Assembly (NCBI GenBank): GCA_946628525.1
Contig: CAMOWO010000013.1
Coordinates: 1 to 11,444, forward strand
Origin: an uncultured Bacillota bacterium
Lineage (GTDB): Bacteria; Bacillota_A; Clostridia; Peptostreptococcales; Anaerovoracaceae
Direction of reading: 5' to 3'
DNA: 11,444 bases
A program made the translations under genes and the position numbers. The first letter of the stretch is position 1. Each line of letters opens with the position of its first letter. The notes beneath the pieces were generated by a model that was given only the letters and a program-made list of their open reading frames with translations, was not told the DNA's origin and made no database searches. This document shows positions 1 through 6,225 of this stretch, in pieces.

Positions 1-587
1 TCGATGAGAGTCCCTGTTATTACCGTGCCGTTGTTCAGCATGTCTTCCAGGTTCACCAGATCGCAGTTGTGCATTCTCTGGGCGAAGTAGTCGGAATCGT
101 GGAAGTGGATCAGACCTTCATTGTGAGCCTGCACGATGTCCTCCGGAAGGAGGAGCCTGCTGGTGAGATCCTTTGACACTTCTCCTGCCATGTAGTCACG
201 CATGGTGGAATTGATGACAGGGTTTTTGTTGGAGTTCTCCTGCTTCGCTTCTTCGTTCGTGCATTCGATGAGGCTCAGGATCTTATCGTCTGTCGTATTG
301 GACTGGCGAATGAGAGAACGCGTATAACGATATGTGATATAGGCTTTCGCCACTTCAAAGGCGCCGTGAGCCATGATCTGATGCTCCACCATGTCCTGAA
401 CTTCTTCTACGGATGGGGATCTTCCCAGCTGCTCGCAGGTGAGCACCACGCTCTCTGCGATCCTCTGGATCTGGACTGCCGTCATCCTGTTTCGCTCATC
501 GACAGCGTCGTTCGCCTTCGTGATGGCGATGATGATCTTCGTGATATCAAAGGCTACCTCTGATCCGTTTCGCTTGATGATCTTCAT
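1..587 (-). CDS. nrdD: Anaerobic ribonucleoside-triphosphate reductase, N-terminal part (cut by window edge)
   Basis: Class III (glycyl-radical) ribonucleotide reductase, which makes dNTPs from NTPs without oxygen in the cytoplasm. The minus strand reads 195 codons from ATG at 587, beginning MKIIKRNGSEVAFDITKI. Residues 1 to about 92 are the ATP-cone allosteric domain that binds ATP or dATP. After it come hallmark NrdD segments: NKNPVINSTMRDYMAGEV, IHFHDSDYFAQRMHNCD and LEDMLNNGTVITGTLI. The family is about 700 residues, so roughly a quarter is present; the catalytic cysteines and glycyl-radical site lie beyond base 1. The start is supported by AGAGGAAG about 6-9 nt upstream. The gene is separated from the operon upstream by a terminator and has a predicted NrdR site in its own leader. 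The partner activase (nrdG) usually lies downstream and is outside the window. Identification comes from family motifs and is firm. Confidence 0.95.
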   Translation of the reverse strand, partial: MKIIKRNGSEVAFDITKIIIAITKANDAVDERNRMTAVQIQRIAESVVLTCEQLGRSPSVEEVQDMVEHQIMAHGAFEVAKAYITYRYTRSLIRQSNTTDDKILSLIECTNEEAKQENSNKNPVINSTMRDYMAGEVSKDLTSRLLLPEDIVQAHNEGLIHFHDSDYFAQRMHNCDLVNLEDMLNNGTVITGTLI

Positions 588-639
588 ATCTTTCTTCCTC
601 TCATTCCCATTTATTAGTAAACTTGATTGCTTCCAGTTA

Positions 640-655
640 TCACCATATATTGTGT
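640..655 (-). promoter_or_regulatory. NrdR box upstream of nrdD
   Basis: On the minus strand this reads ACACAATATATGGTGA. That matches 14 of 16 positions of the palindromic NrdR consensus ACACwATATATwGTGT. NrdR is the zinc-ribbon/ATP-cone repressor of ribonucleotide reductase operons. The box is 53 bp upstream of the nrdD start, a typical place. The match and its position are seen directly; repression by NrdR is inferred from the known regulon, because nrdR itself is not in the window. Confidence 0.75.
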
Positions 656-663
656 AGCAACAT

Positions 664-687
664 ATTAAAGTTTAGCAGATATGGGGT
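664..687 (-). promoter_or_regulatory. Degenerate second NrdR box and possible -10 of nrdD
   Basis: Bases 672-687 match only 8 of 16 NrdR consensus positions, but start exactly 32 bp (three helical turns) from the strong box at 640-655. NrdR sites are normally tandem pairs with about this spacing, and one is often weaker. Between the two boxes the minus strand has TTTAAT at 669-664, 5 of 6 matches to a -10 hexamer. It would start transcription near 657, inside the strong box. No convincing -35 is seen. The spacing makes the second box credible; the -10 is tentative. Confidence 0.4.
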
Positions 688-710
688 CTTTGGGCAAGAA
701 CCAACTTCCG

Positions 711-751
711 AAAAAAACATGAAAAAACTTGCCGCTTCATCAAGCGGCAAG
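711..751 (-). terminator. Rho-independent terminator of the metF-metH-zinc ribbon operon
   Basis: A perfect 10-bp stem (728-737 with 742-751, CTTGCCGCTT and complement) closes a 4-nt loop. On the minus strand it is followed by T6, then CATG and T7. It begins 16 nt after the stop codon of the zinc-ribbon gene, so it ends that operon before the nrdD promoter region. Confidence 0.93.
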
Positions 752-766
752 TCCGTTACTCGTCTG

Positions 767-1207
767 TTATACTTTCTTTTCGAATTTCTGCTGGCACTGC
801 GGACAGGTGATGTTGATCTTGCCGACGCCCTTCGGCACCCGGAGTTTCGACCCGCAGACAGGACACCTCAGGATCTTATGTTCCTTGTCTTTCTGGGGTC
901 TGGCGTATCCACTGGTGTAGGCCGTCCCGGACCGGTAGCTTCCGTAGCTGTTTTTGTTCTTGCGAAATCTCGAGGTGGTCTCGAGGAACTTCTGGTTCTC
1001 TCTGGCCCTGGCCACATGGTTTCGGGAAAACATCCTGCAGTAAATATATATGAGAAGCACGACTGTCAAAAGTCTCAGGAACTTCCCGTGATAAAAAAGT
1101 CCTGCTGCTATCATCACAAAACACACAGTCAAAAGGAACTTATTCAGACTGTCCATTCCGTACCGGCCATACATGAGGCGCTGCATCCACATGCTAAACT
1201 TGCTCAT
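767..1207 (-). CDS. Small membrane protein with C-terminal zinc ribbon, function unknown
   Basis: 146-residue protein. It has a short cytoplasmic N-terminus with the segment LMYGRYGMDSLN, two close hydrophobic helices (about 24-39 and 43-57) forming a membrane hairpin, then a basic stretch from R58 onward. A Ser/Tyr/Gly-rich linker leads to a zinc ribbon with C115-x2-C118 and C135-x2-C138 around LRVPKGVGKINIT. Positive charges after the second helix suggest that both ends are cytoplasmic. ATG at 1207 is chosen because AGGAGGT lies 5 nt upstream; a TTG one codon earlier is less likely. The start overlaps the last 14 nt of metH, so translation is probably coupled, and the terminator follows. 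From memory, similar YGRYG/zinc-ribbon proteins are widespread in Clostridia without an assigned role. A link to methionine synthase (zinc or cobalamin status) is only inference from position. Confidence 0.85.
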   Translation of the reverse strand: MSKFSMWMQRLMYGRYGMDSLNKFLLTVCFVMIAAGLFYHGKFLRLLTVVLLIYIYCRMFSRNHVARARENQKFLETTSRFRKNKNSYGSYRSGTAYTSGYARPQKDKEHKILRCPVCGSKLRVPKGVGKINITCPQCQQKFEKKV

Positions 1208-3611
1208 CAAATACCTCCTGAGCCGCTTCTACCGACGCCATGGCGTCTCTGCAGTAGAAGTCTGCTCCGATCTCAGCAGCAAAATCAGCCGTAAGGACAG
1301 CACCGCCCACCCAGACCTTGCAGTCCGGTCTCGTGGCTTTGACCAGCTCGATGGTCTCGGCCATCGCAGGCAGCGTCGTCGTCATCAGCGCGCTCAGACC
1401 CACTAACCGGATCTGCTTCTGTGCCACCACATCTGCGATCGTCTGAGGATCCACGTCTTTGCCGAGATCGATGATCTCGAAGCCGTAGTTCTCCATGATG
1501 ACCTTGACGATGTTCTTGCCGATATCGTGGATATCTCCTTTGACGGTGGCCACCACCACCGGGCCCTTCTTGACCTGTGTCTTACCGGACTCTGCCAGGG
1601 CTTCTTTGATCACATCGAAGCCTGCCTGGGCCGCCCCCGCCGCCTGGATCATCTGCGGCAGGAAGACCTTGCCCGCTTCAAAATCCTTGCCGACTTTGTC
1701 AAGGGCCGGTATGAGATATTCCTGCACGATCGTCATCTCGTCCGTGGACTTGAGAAGGGCTCTCACATGCTCCGCCGTTTCACTGCTCATTCCGTTTTCT
1801 ATAGTATAGGATATATCATTTGACGGCGGGTTTTTTGTTGATTGTGTGGTCTTTTTGTCTTTTTTTGTTGATATTACGGATTCCGCGATCTCCGTATCCG
1901 CATACCTTGCGATGAAATCGGCGGAATTCACATCTTCGTTTGTAAGGACCCGGAACGCGTAGATCGACGCCATCATATCCTCGCTGGACGGATTGATGAT
2001 CGGAAGGTCCAGCCCGCTTGCCATGGCCATGGTCAGGAACGTCCTGTTCACGATCGTTCTGGCCGGCAGCCCGAAGCTGACATTAGAGACGCCCAGCGTC
2101 GTTTTGAGCCCCAGTCTTTCTTTTACCATCTGCACCGCCCGGAGAGTCTCCGCCGCTTCCGCCTGCTGAGCTGAGACCGTGAGGGTCAGGCAGTCTATGA
2201 TCACATCTTCTCTCGGGATGCCGTACTCCAGGCACCGCTCGAGGATCCGCTCTGCGATCGCAAAGCGTTCTTCCGCTGTCTTCGGGATCCCCTTCTCATC
2301 AAGGGTCAGTCCGATGACGGCGGCCCCGTACTTCTTCACGGAAGGCAGGATGGCATCCATGACCTTCCCTTCCCCGTTCACCGAGTTCACGATGGCCTTG
2401 CCGTTATACACACGAAGAGCCGCTTCGATGGCCTCAGGATTACCGGAGTCGATCTGAAGTGGCACGCTTGTGACAGACTGTATCTTCTTCACCACCCTCG
2501 GGAGGATCTTCACGTCGTCCAGCTGCGGCACGCCCACATTGACATCCAAAATCTCTGCGCCGGCGTCCACCTGCTGCACCGCCTGATCCAGGATGTAATC
2601 GTAATCCTCCTCCAGAAGCGCCGCCTTGAGTTTCTTCTTGCCCGTAGGATTCAAACGCTCTCCGATCACCGCCACGTGGTCGGCCGTCACCACTTTGCTG
2701 GCGCTGCACACTTTGAGGACCCTGTCACTCTTCTGGGACGCCTTCGGAGTGTACTGCTCTTTCATCACGCGGCTCACCCCTTCGATGAATCCCGGATCCG
2801 TTCCGCAGCAGCCGCCGAGGATCCCGATGCCGCCGGCCGCGTACGCGCCCATTTTTTGCGCAAAATCATGGGCGTTCATCGGGTACTGCCCCGTCTTCGG
2901 GTCCGGAAGCCCCGCATTCGGCTTTGCGAAAACAGGAAGATCCGTGCAGTCCTTGAGCTCTCTGATCATCGGGAGGATCTCGTCGGGTCCCAGGGAGCAG
3001 TTGATGCCGACGGCATCCACCCCCAGGCCTTCCAGTGTCACGGCCATGGCCTCGAGGCTCGTCCCCGTGAATGTCCTGCCATTCTGCTCGAAACTCATGG
3101 ATACCATCACCGGAAGATCCGAATGCTCCTTTGCAGCCAGGACGGCGGCCTTCACCTCATAGAGGTCTGTCATGGTCTCGATGACGATGAGATCGGCCTT
3201 GTCCTTTCCCGCTTCAACGATCTGGGAAAAGGCGTCGTATGCATCCTCAAAAGGCAGCGTCCCCATGGGCTCCACGAGCCTTCCCAAAGGCCCGATGTCC
3301 AGGGCCACGTACACGGTCTTTCCTTTCTGGGCCGCTCTGTTCTTCGAGATTTCAGCGGCCTCCATCACCGCCCGGATGCTCTCTTCCGGATCCATGCCGG
3401 ATCGCTGCAATGCGTACCTGTTGAGGCTGAACGTCGCCGCATAGATGATGTCCGATCCTGCTTCGATGTACATGTCGTGGACCTTCGATGCGGCCTCCGG
3501 GTGGGATACGAGAAAGGCGGCGGTATCTCCGCCTGCCTTTTGGACTTCTGATTGTATGACGGTCCCCATGCCGCCGTCGAGGATGTGGGTTTTATTGAAA
3601 TCTATTGTCAT
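1194..3611 (-). CDS. metH: Cobalamin-dependent methionine synthase, short form without activation domain
   Basis: Transfers the methyl group of 5-methyltetrahydrofolate through cobalamin to homocysteine, giving methionine and tetrahydrofolate; cytoplasmic. 805 residues in three modules. The homocysteine methyltransferase barrel (about 1-290) starts ILDGGMGT and carries zinc ligands C205 (GINCSLGP) and C268-C269 (GGCCGT). The pterin-binding barrel (about 320-565) includes IGERLNPTGKKKLKAAL. After a Lys/Thr/Ser-rich linker (about 577-605) come the helical cap and B12-binding domain, with GDIHDIGKN holding the axial ligand H695. E. coli MetH has about 1227 residues because of a C-terminal AdoMet-binding reactivation domain that is absent here, as in the Thermotoga form. 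ATG at 3611 is chosen because AGGAG lies 7 nt upstream and family similarity begins at MTIDFNKTHILDG; an in-frame start at 3668 would overlap metF. It follows metF by 16 nt. The linker is AT-rich and contains an A7 run. Confidence 0.95.
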   Translation of the reverse strand: MTIDFNKTHILDGGMGTVIQSEVQKAGGDTAAFLVSHPEAASKVHDMYIEAGSDIIYAATFSLNRYALQRSGMDPEESIRAVMEAAEISKNRAAQKGKTVYVALDIGPLGRLVEPMGTLPFEDAYDAFSQIVEAGKDKADLIVIETMTDLYEVKAAVLAAKEHSDLPVMVSMSFEQNGRTFTGTSLEAMAVTLEGLGVDAVGINCSLGPDEILPMIRELKDCTDLPVFAKPNAGLPDPKTGQYPMNAHDFAQKMGAYAAGGIGILGGCCGTDPGFIEGVSRVMKEQYTPKASQKSDRVLKVCSASKVVTADHVAVIGERLNPTGKKKLKAALLEEDYDYILDQAVQQVDAGAEILDVNVGVPQLDDVKILPRVVKKIQSVTSVPLQIDSGNPEAIEAALRVYNGKAIVNSVNGEGKVMDAILPSVKKYGAAVIGLTLDEKGIPKTAEERFAIAERILERCLEYGIPREDVIIDCLTLTVSAQQAEAAETLRAVQMVKERLGLKTTLGVSNVSFGLPARTIVNRTFLTMAMASGLDLPIINPSSEDMMASIYAFRVLTNEDVNSADFIARYADTEIAESVISTKKDKKTTQSTKNPPSNDISYTIENGMSSETAEHVRALLKSTDEMTIVQEYLIPALDKVGKDFEAGKVFLPQMIQAAGAAQAGFDVIKEALAESGKTQVKKGPVVVATVKGDIHDIGKNIVKVIMENYGFEIIDLGKDVDPQTIADVVAQKQIRLVGLSALMTTTLPAMAETIELVKATRPDCKVWVGGAVLTADFAAEIGADFYCRDAMASVEAAQEVFDEQV

Positions 3612-3627
3612 CCGTGTTCTCCTGCTC

Positions 3628-4494
3628 CTATCGCAGATCTTTGATCCCTGCGTAAACTCTTCTTGCAACGTCTGCGTTGTTCATCGTGTAGATATGTACG
3701 CCGTCAACTCCCGAACGGATCAGATCCCGGGCCTGTTCGATAGCGTACTCGATCCCCGCATCATAGAGACCTGCAGGATCGTTCTCGTACTTGTCCAGCA
3801 TCTCCGTGAATTTCGGCGGCAGACTGGCATTGCTCAGGCGCACCGTCTTCTCCACCTGGATGCGCTTGACGATCGGCATGATGCCCGCCGAGATCGGCAC
3901 ACGGATCCCCATGTTCCTGGCCTTGCCAAGGAAGGTGTAGAACTTGTCGTTGTCGAAGAAAAGCTGCGAGATCAGCACCTTGACACCTGCACCGATCTTA
4001 TACTTGAGGTTGTGGATGTCCTCTTCGAGGGATTTGCTCTCGTAGTGGCCTTCCGGGTAGCATGCTCCCAGGATCTCGATCTTCTCCTGGCACTTTCTCT
4101 GAAGCTCGATGGCAAGTTCATTGGCATATGCAAAGTCTTTTTTGACTTCCTTGCCTTCCACGATGTCGCCTCGCAGGCACATGATGTTCTCAACACCTGC
4201 ATCCAGGAACCGCTCGATCATGATGCGCACGTCCAGTCTCGAAGAATTGACGCATGTAAGATGCGGCAGCGGCTCGATGTCGAATTCGTCTTTGATCGTA
4301 AAGGCGATATCGCAGGTCATGTGGTTGGTGAGCCCGCCTCCTGCGCCGTATGTCACACTGATAAAATCAGGCTCGCAGTCCGTGATACCGTCTACAGTCT
4401 TAAAAATCGTGCCCATACTTGCTTCGATCTTTGGCGGGAAGATCTCAAATGAGATCACAGGTTTTTTCTGTTCATATAATTCCGGTATCTTCAT
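3628..4494 (-). CDS. metF: 5,10-Methylenetetrahydrofolate reductase
   Basis: FAD enzyme that reduces 5,10-methylene-tetrahydrofolate to 5-methyl-tetrahydrofolate, the methyl donor for MetH. 288 residues, the normal length of bacterial MetF (about 290), forming one TIM-barrel. Visible signatures are FEIFPPK with E17, VTYGAGGG, HLTCVNSS, MCLRGD with D110, and ISQLFFD with Q177. E17, D110 and Q177 match E. coli E28, D120 and Q183 (folate binding and catalysis). The start ATG at 4494 has AGGAGA 6 nt upstream. It is the first gene of the operon and is followed after 16 nt by metH, giving consecutive reactions. Its promoter lies about 30 bp upstream, leaving no room for a SAM riboswitch. In acetogens related proteins work with MetV in the Wood-Ljungdahl pathway; no such partner is present here, so a methionine role is preferred. 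Confidence 0.95.
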   Translation of the reverse strand: MKIPELYEQKKPVISFEIFPPKIEASMGTIFKTVDGITDCEPDFISVTYGAGGGLTNHMTCDIAFTIKDEFDIEPLPHLTCVNSSRLDVRIMIERFLDAGVENIMCLRGDIVEGKEVKKDFAYANELAIELQRKCQEKIEILGACYPEGHYESKSLEEDIHNLKYKIGAGVKVLISQLFFDNDKFYTFLGKARNMGIRVPISAGIMPIVKRIQVEKTVRLSNASLPPKFTEMLDKYENDPAGLYDAGIEYAIEQARDLIRSGVDGVHIYTMNNADVARRVYAGIKDLR

Positions 4495-4525
4495 ATCTTA
4501 TCTCCTATCATTTTAATATGTATTC

Positions 4526-4534
4526 ATTATATCA
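4526..4534 (-). promoter_or_regulatory. Extended -10 promoter of the metF operon
   Basis: The minus strand reads TGATATAAT: a perfect TATAAT hexamer (4531-4526) with the TGn extension. The 17-bp-spaced -35 position reads GATACA, only 3 of 6 to consensus, so the extended -10 probably carries the promoter. Predicted start is near 4519, giving a leader of about 25 nt. Confidence 0.75.
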
Positions 4535-4553
4535 CATCCAGCGTGTTTTGTAT

Positions 4554-4563
4554 CACTGCAGTG
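4554..4563. promoter_or_regulatory. Perfect palindrome between divergent metF and deoC promoters
   Basis: CACTGCAGTG is a perfect 10-bp inverted repeat. It lies just upstream of the deoC extended -10 and touches the -35 position of the metF promoter. A bound protein could therefore act on both. It matches no operator that I recognise, and a 10-bp palindrome can arise by chance. TATCAC also occurs twice, 21 bp apart, at 4530 and 4551. Confidence 0.3.
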
Positions 4564-4565
4564 TC

Positions 4566-4574
4566 TGTTATAAT
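4566..4574 (+). promoter_or_regulatory. Extended -10 promoter of deoC
   Basis: TGTTATAAT: a perfect TATAAT (4569-4574) with TG one base upstream. The -35 is weak (TTTGTA at 4547, 16-bp spacer). Predicted start is near 4581, immediately before the ribosome binding site GGAGGTGAT at 4582-4590, so the leader is only about 16 nt. Confidence 0.75.
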
Positions 4575-4596
4575 GTTTTACGGAGGTGATATCAAT

Positions 4597-5253
4597 ATGG
4601 ACTTTAACAAATACTTCGATCATACTCTCCTCAAAGCAGATGCTCGCAAGGATCAGATCGAGAAGCTCTGCGCAGAGGCGAGAGAATACAGCTTCGCTTC
4701 CGTATGCGTGAACGGATGCTACGTGCAGCTCTGTGCCAGCCTTCTGAAAGATACGGATGTATCCGTCGCTTGTGTCGTCGGGTTCCCTCTCGGGGCCATG
4801 TCTGCTCCTGCAAAGCTTGCGGAGGCGGAGGATGCCATCAAGTGCGGTGCTTCCGAGATCGATATGGTCATCAACGTCGGCGATCTCAAAGACGGCAGAG
4901 ACGACTTCGTGCTCTCCGAGATCAAAGCCCTGGCTGACCTCTGTCACGAAAAGGATGCACTTCTCAAAGTCATCATCGAGACGTGTCTTCTCACGGAAGA
5001 TGAAAAGATCACGGCCTGCCGTATCGTAACGGAAGCAGGTGCTGATTTCATCAAGACGTCCACAGGCTTCAGCACAGGCGGCGCCACAGCAGAAGACGTG
5101 GCGCTCATGCGGGCGAATGTAGGCCCCGATGTGAGGATCAAAGCTTCCGGCGGGATCCGGACTCTGGATGATGCCAGAAAGATGATCGATGCGGGAGCTG
5201 ACAGGCTCGGCTGCAGCGCCAGCGTAGATATCATGAACGAATATATGAGATGA
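4597..5253 (+). CDS. deoC: Deoxyribose-phosphate aldolase
   Basis: Class I aldolase cleaving 2-deoxyribose 5-phosphate to acetaldehyde and glyceraldehyde 3-phosphate in deoxynucleoside catabolism; cytoplasmic. 218 residues, typical of the short bacterial family (about 215-260). The TIM-barrel signatures are complete. FDHTLLKAD is near the N-terminus. D89 lies in SEIDMVINVG. The Schiff-base lysine K153 lies in GADFIKTSTGFSTGGAT, and the proton-relay lysine K182 in IKASGGIRT. These correspond to E. coli D102, K167 and K201. ATG at 4597 is chosen because GGAGGTGAT ends 6 nt upstream and homology begins there; an in-frame GTG at 4543 lies upstream of the predicted promoter. It is transcribed alone with its own promoter and terminator, and no deoxyribonucleoside kinase or phosphorylase genes adjoin it. 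Confidence 0.96.
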   Translation: MDFNKYFDHTLLKADARKDQIEKLCAEAREYSFASVCVNGCYVQLCASLLKDTDVSVACVVGFPLGAMSAPAKLAEAEDAIKCGASEIDMVINVGDLKDGRDDFVLSEIKALADLCHEKDALLKVIIETCLLTEDEKITACRIVTEAGADFIKTSTGFSTGGATAEDVALMRANVGPDVRIKASGGIRTLDDARKMIDAGADRLGCSASVDIMNEYMR

Positions 5254-5260
5254 ACATAGG

Positions 5261-5282
5261 GCCGGAGAGATCTCCGGCTTTT
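5261..5282 (+). terminator. Rho-independent terminator of deoC
   Basis: GCCGGAG (5261-5267) pairs with CTCCGGC (5272-5278) across a 4-nt loop, followed by TTTTGTC. It lies in the 30-bp gap between the convergent stops of deoC and the hydrolase gene. The minus-strand side lacks a T-run, so it is mainly a plus-strand terminator, though the hairpin may also stop transcripts coming the other way. Confidence 0.8.
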
Positions 5283-5283
5283 G

Positions 5284-6168
5284 TCATTTCACCTTCCACT
5301 TCAGCACGCCGTCGATATACCGTCTCTCCATGACACCCGTGTCTTCGAGGTAGGAGAGCATGCTTTTCATGTTGGCGCACTGCATGGAGTAGTAGCCCGT
5401 GTCCTCCGGAAGCTCATATACCCTTCCCATCACCTGGACCACCCTGTCGAGGCCTGCCCATCTCTCACACGTTTCTTTCACCAGTTCCATCTGGTGCTCT
5501 ATGTTCCTGAAGTTGGCTTCGATCGTCTCCGTCACATCCGTCTCCGATCTTCCATGTCCCGGGATGAACAGCTTCCCTTCCAGGGACTTGATCTTCTCCA
5601 GCGAATCGAGAAAAGCATCGATCCTGCACATATATCCAAAGGTGTGCTTGGCCAGATATCCCAGCCCAAGATAAGCATCTCCTGTGAACCATATGCCGTC
5701 AGGTGTCCGAAATCCCAGCATGCCCGGGGAGTGGCCGGGAAGTTCGATGTATTCGATCTCATCCGTATCGGCTCCCGCTATGTCCTCGATGCCGCAGGGC
5801 TCTTCGTGACCGAACATGTGGAGCAGCCGTTTCTCCGGATATCCGCCGTAGAAATAGACAGGCTCCAGGTCCGGGAACTGATCGAATATCACTTCATAGG
5901 CACTCGTATAAGCCGGTATATCGTACTTTTTCATCAGGTAGGAGTTGCCGTCCATATGATCTCTGTGGGAATGGGTATTGAGAATATAGGCGGGCCGTAC
6001 GCCCATGTCTGAGAGAAGCTCGTCGATGACCTTCCCCATGTGGTCATAGCCTGTATCTATGATGACGGCCTCATCGGCGGACCTCAGGTATATGCCGATA
6101 TTCGTCTCCCCTTTGATCATGTATGTTCTGTTTCCCACCTGCGTGAGCTTATGTTCGTTGCTTTTCAT
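5284..6168 (-). CDS. Metallo-beta-lactamase-fold hydrolase
   Basis: 294-residue cytoplasmic protein with no signal peptide. All binuclear metal-site residues are present: H66, H68, D70 and H71 in THSHRDHMDG, H146 in LPGHSPGM, D164 in FTGDAYLG and H205 in IPGHGR. The fold spans about residues 8-210. The C-terminal 85 residues are helical and basic-ended, like the helical or winged-helix tails of MBL hydrolases such as LACTB2 and glyoxalase-II-like enzymes. The substrate cannot be told from sequence; a thioester or phosphoester is possible. Nothing supports true beta-lactamase activity: there is no export signal. ATG at 6168 has AGAGGA about 4 nt upstream. It converges on deoC and lies behind POR, separated from it only by a terminator hairpin whose T-run ends 13 nt before this start. 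Its own promoter is therefore unclear. Confidence 0.88.
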   Translation of the reverse strand: MKSNEHKLTQVGNRTYMIKGETNIGIYLRSADEAVIIDTGYDHMGKVIDELLSDMGVRPAYILNTHSHRDHMDGNSYLMKKYDIPAYTSAYEVIFDQFPDLEPVYFYGGYPEKRLLHMFGHEEPCGIEDIAGADTDEIEYIELPGHSPGMLGFRTPDGIWFTGDAYLGLGYLAKHTFGYMCRIDAFLDSLEKIKSLEGKLFIPGHGRSETDVTETIEANFRNIEHQMELVKETCERWAGLDRVVQVMGRVYELPEDTGYYSMQCANMKSMLSYLEDTGVMERRYIDGVLKWKVK

Positions 6169-6181
6169 AGATCCTCTTTCT

Positions 6182-6219
6182 AAAAACAGGCTGCCCTAAA
6201 AGAGCAGCCTGCAGTTTTT
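6182..6219 (-). terminator. Terminator after POR, symmetric hairpin
   Basis: CAGGCTGC (6187-6194) pairs with GCAGCCTG (6204-6211) around a 9-nt loop. The minus strand ends in T5 (6186-6182) after the stem, fitting termination of POR, whose stop is at 6226-6228. The plus strand also has T5 at 6215-6219, so it could act in both directions. The next gene starts only 13 nt beyond the minus-strand T-run. Confidence 0.85.
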
Positions 6220-6225
6220 GACGTT

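Noticed and set aside
623..1294. Plus-strand open frame (223 codons) across the terminator and zinc-ribbon gene
   Set aside because: It runs through a strong terminator hairpin and the NrdR region, and is antisense to a gene with a good ribosome binding site and zinc ligands.
2676..3551. Long plus-strand open frame (291 codons) opposite metH
   Set aside because: Antisense shadow of the homocysteine-binding domain; His/Arg-rich composition without recognisable motifs.
3612..3668. Longer N-terminus for metH starting at 3668
   Set aside because: It would overlap the end of metF by 41 nt and lacks a ribosome binding site, whereas ATG 3611 has AGGAG at the right distance and begins where the family domain begins.
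3445..4452. Long open frame (335 codons) on the plus strand opposite metF and the metH start
   Set aside because: It is antisense to two well-identified enzymes with intact active sites, has no ribosome binding site, and its length follows from biased codon use on the coding strand.
4543..4596. Upstream GTG start for deoC
   Set aside because: It lies before the predicted transcription start, has no ribosome binding site, and would add 18 residues not typical of the family.
4495..4596. SAM riboswitch or T-box ahead of the methionine operon
   Set aside because: The gap is 102 bp and shared with deoC; the predicted leader is about 25 nt, and none of the conserved S-box or T-box sequence is present.
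5281..6012. Plus-strand open frame (243 codons) opposite the hydrolase gene
   Set aside because: The minus-strand frame keeps all seven metal ligands; the plus-strand one shows no family motif.
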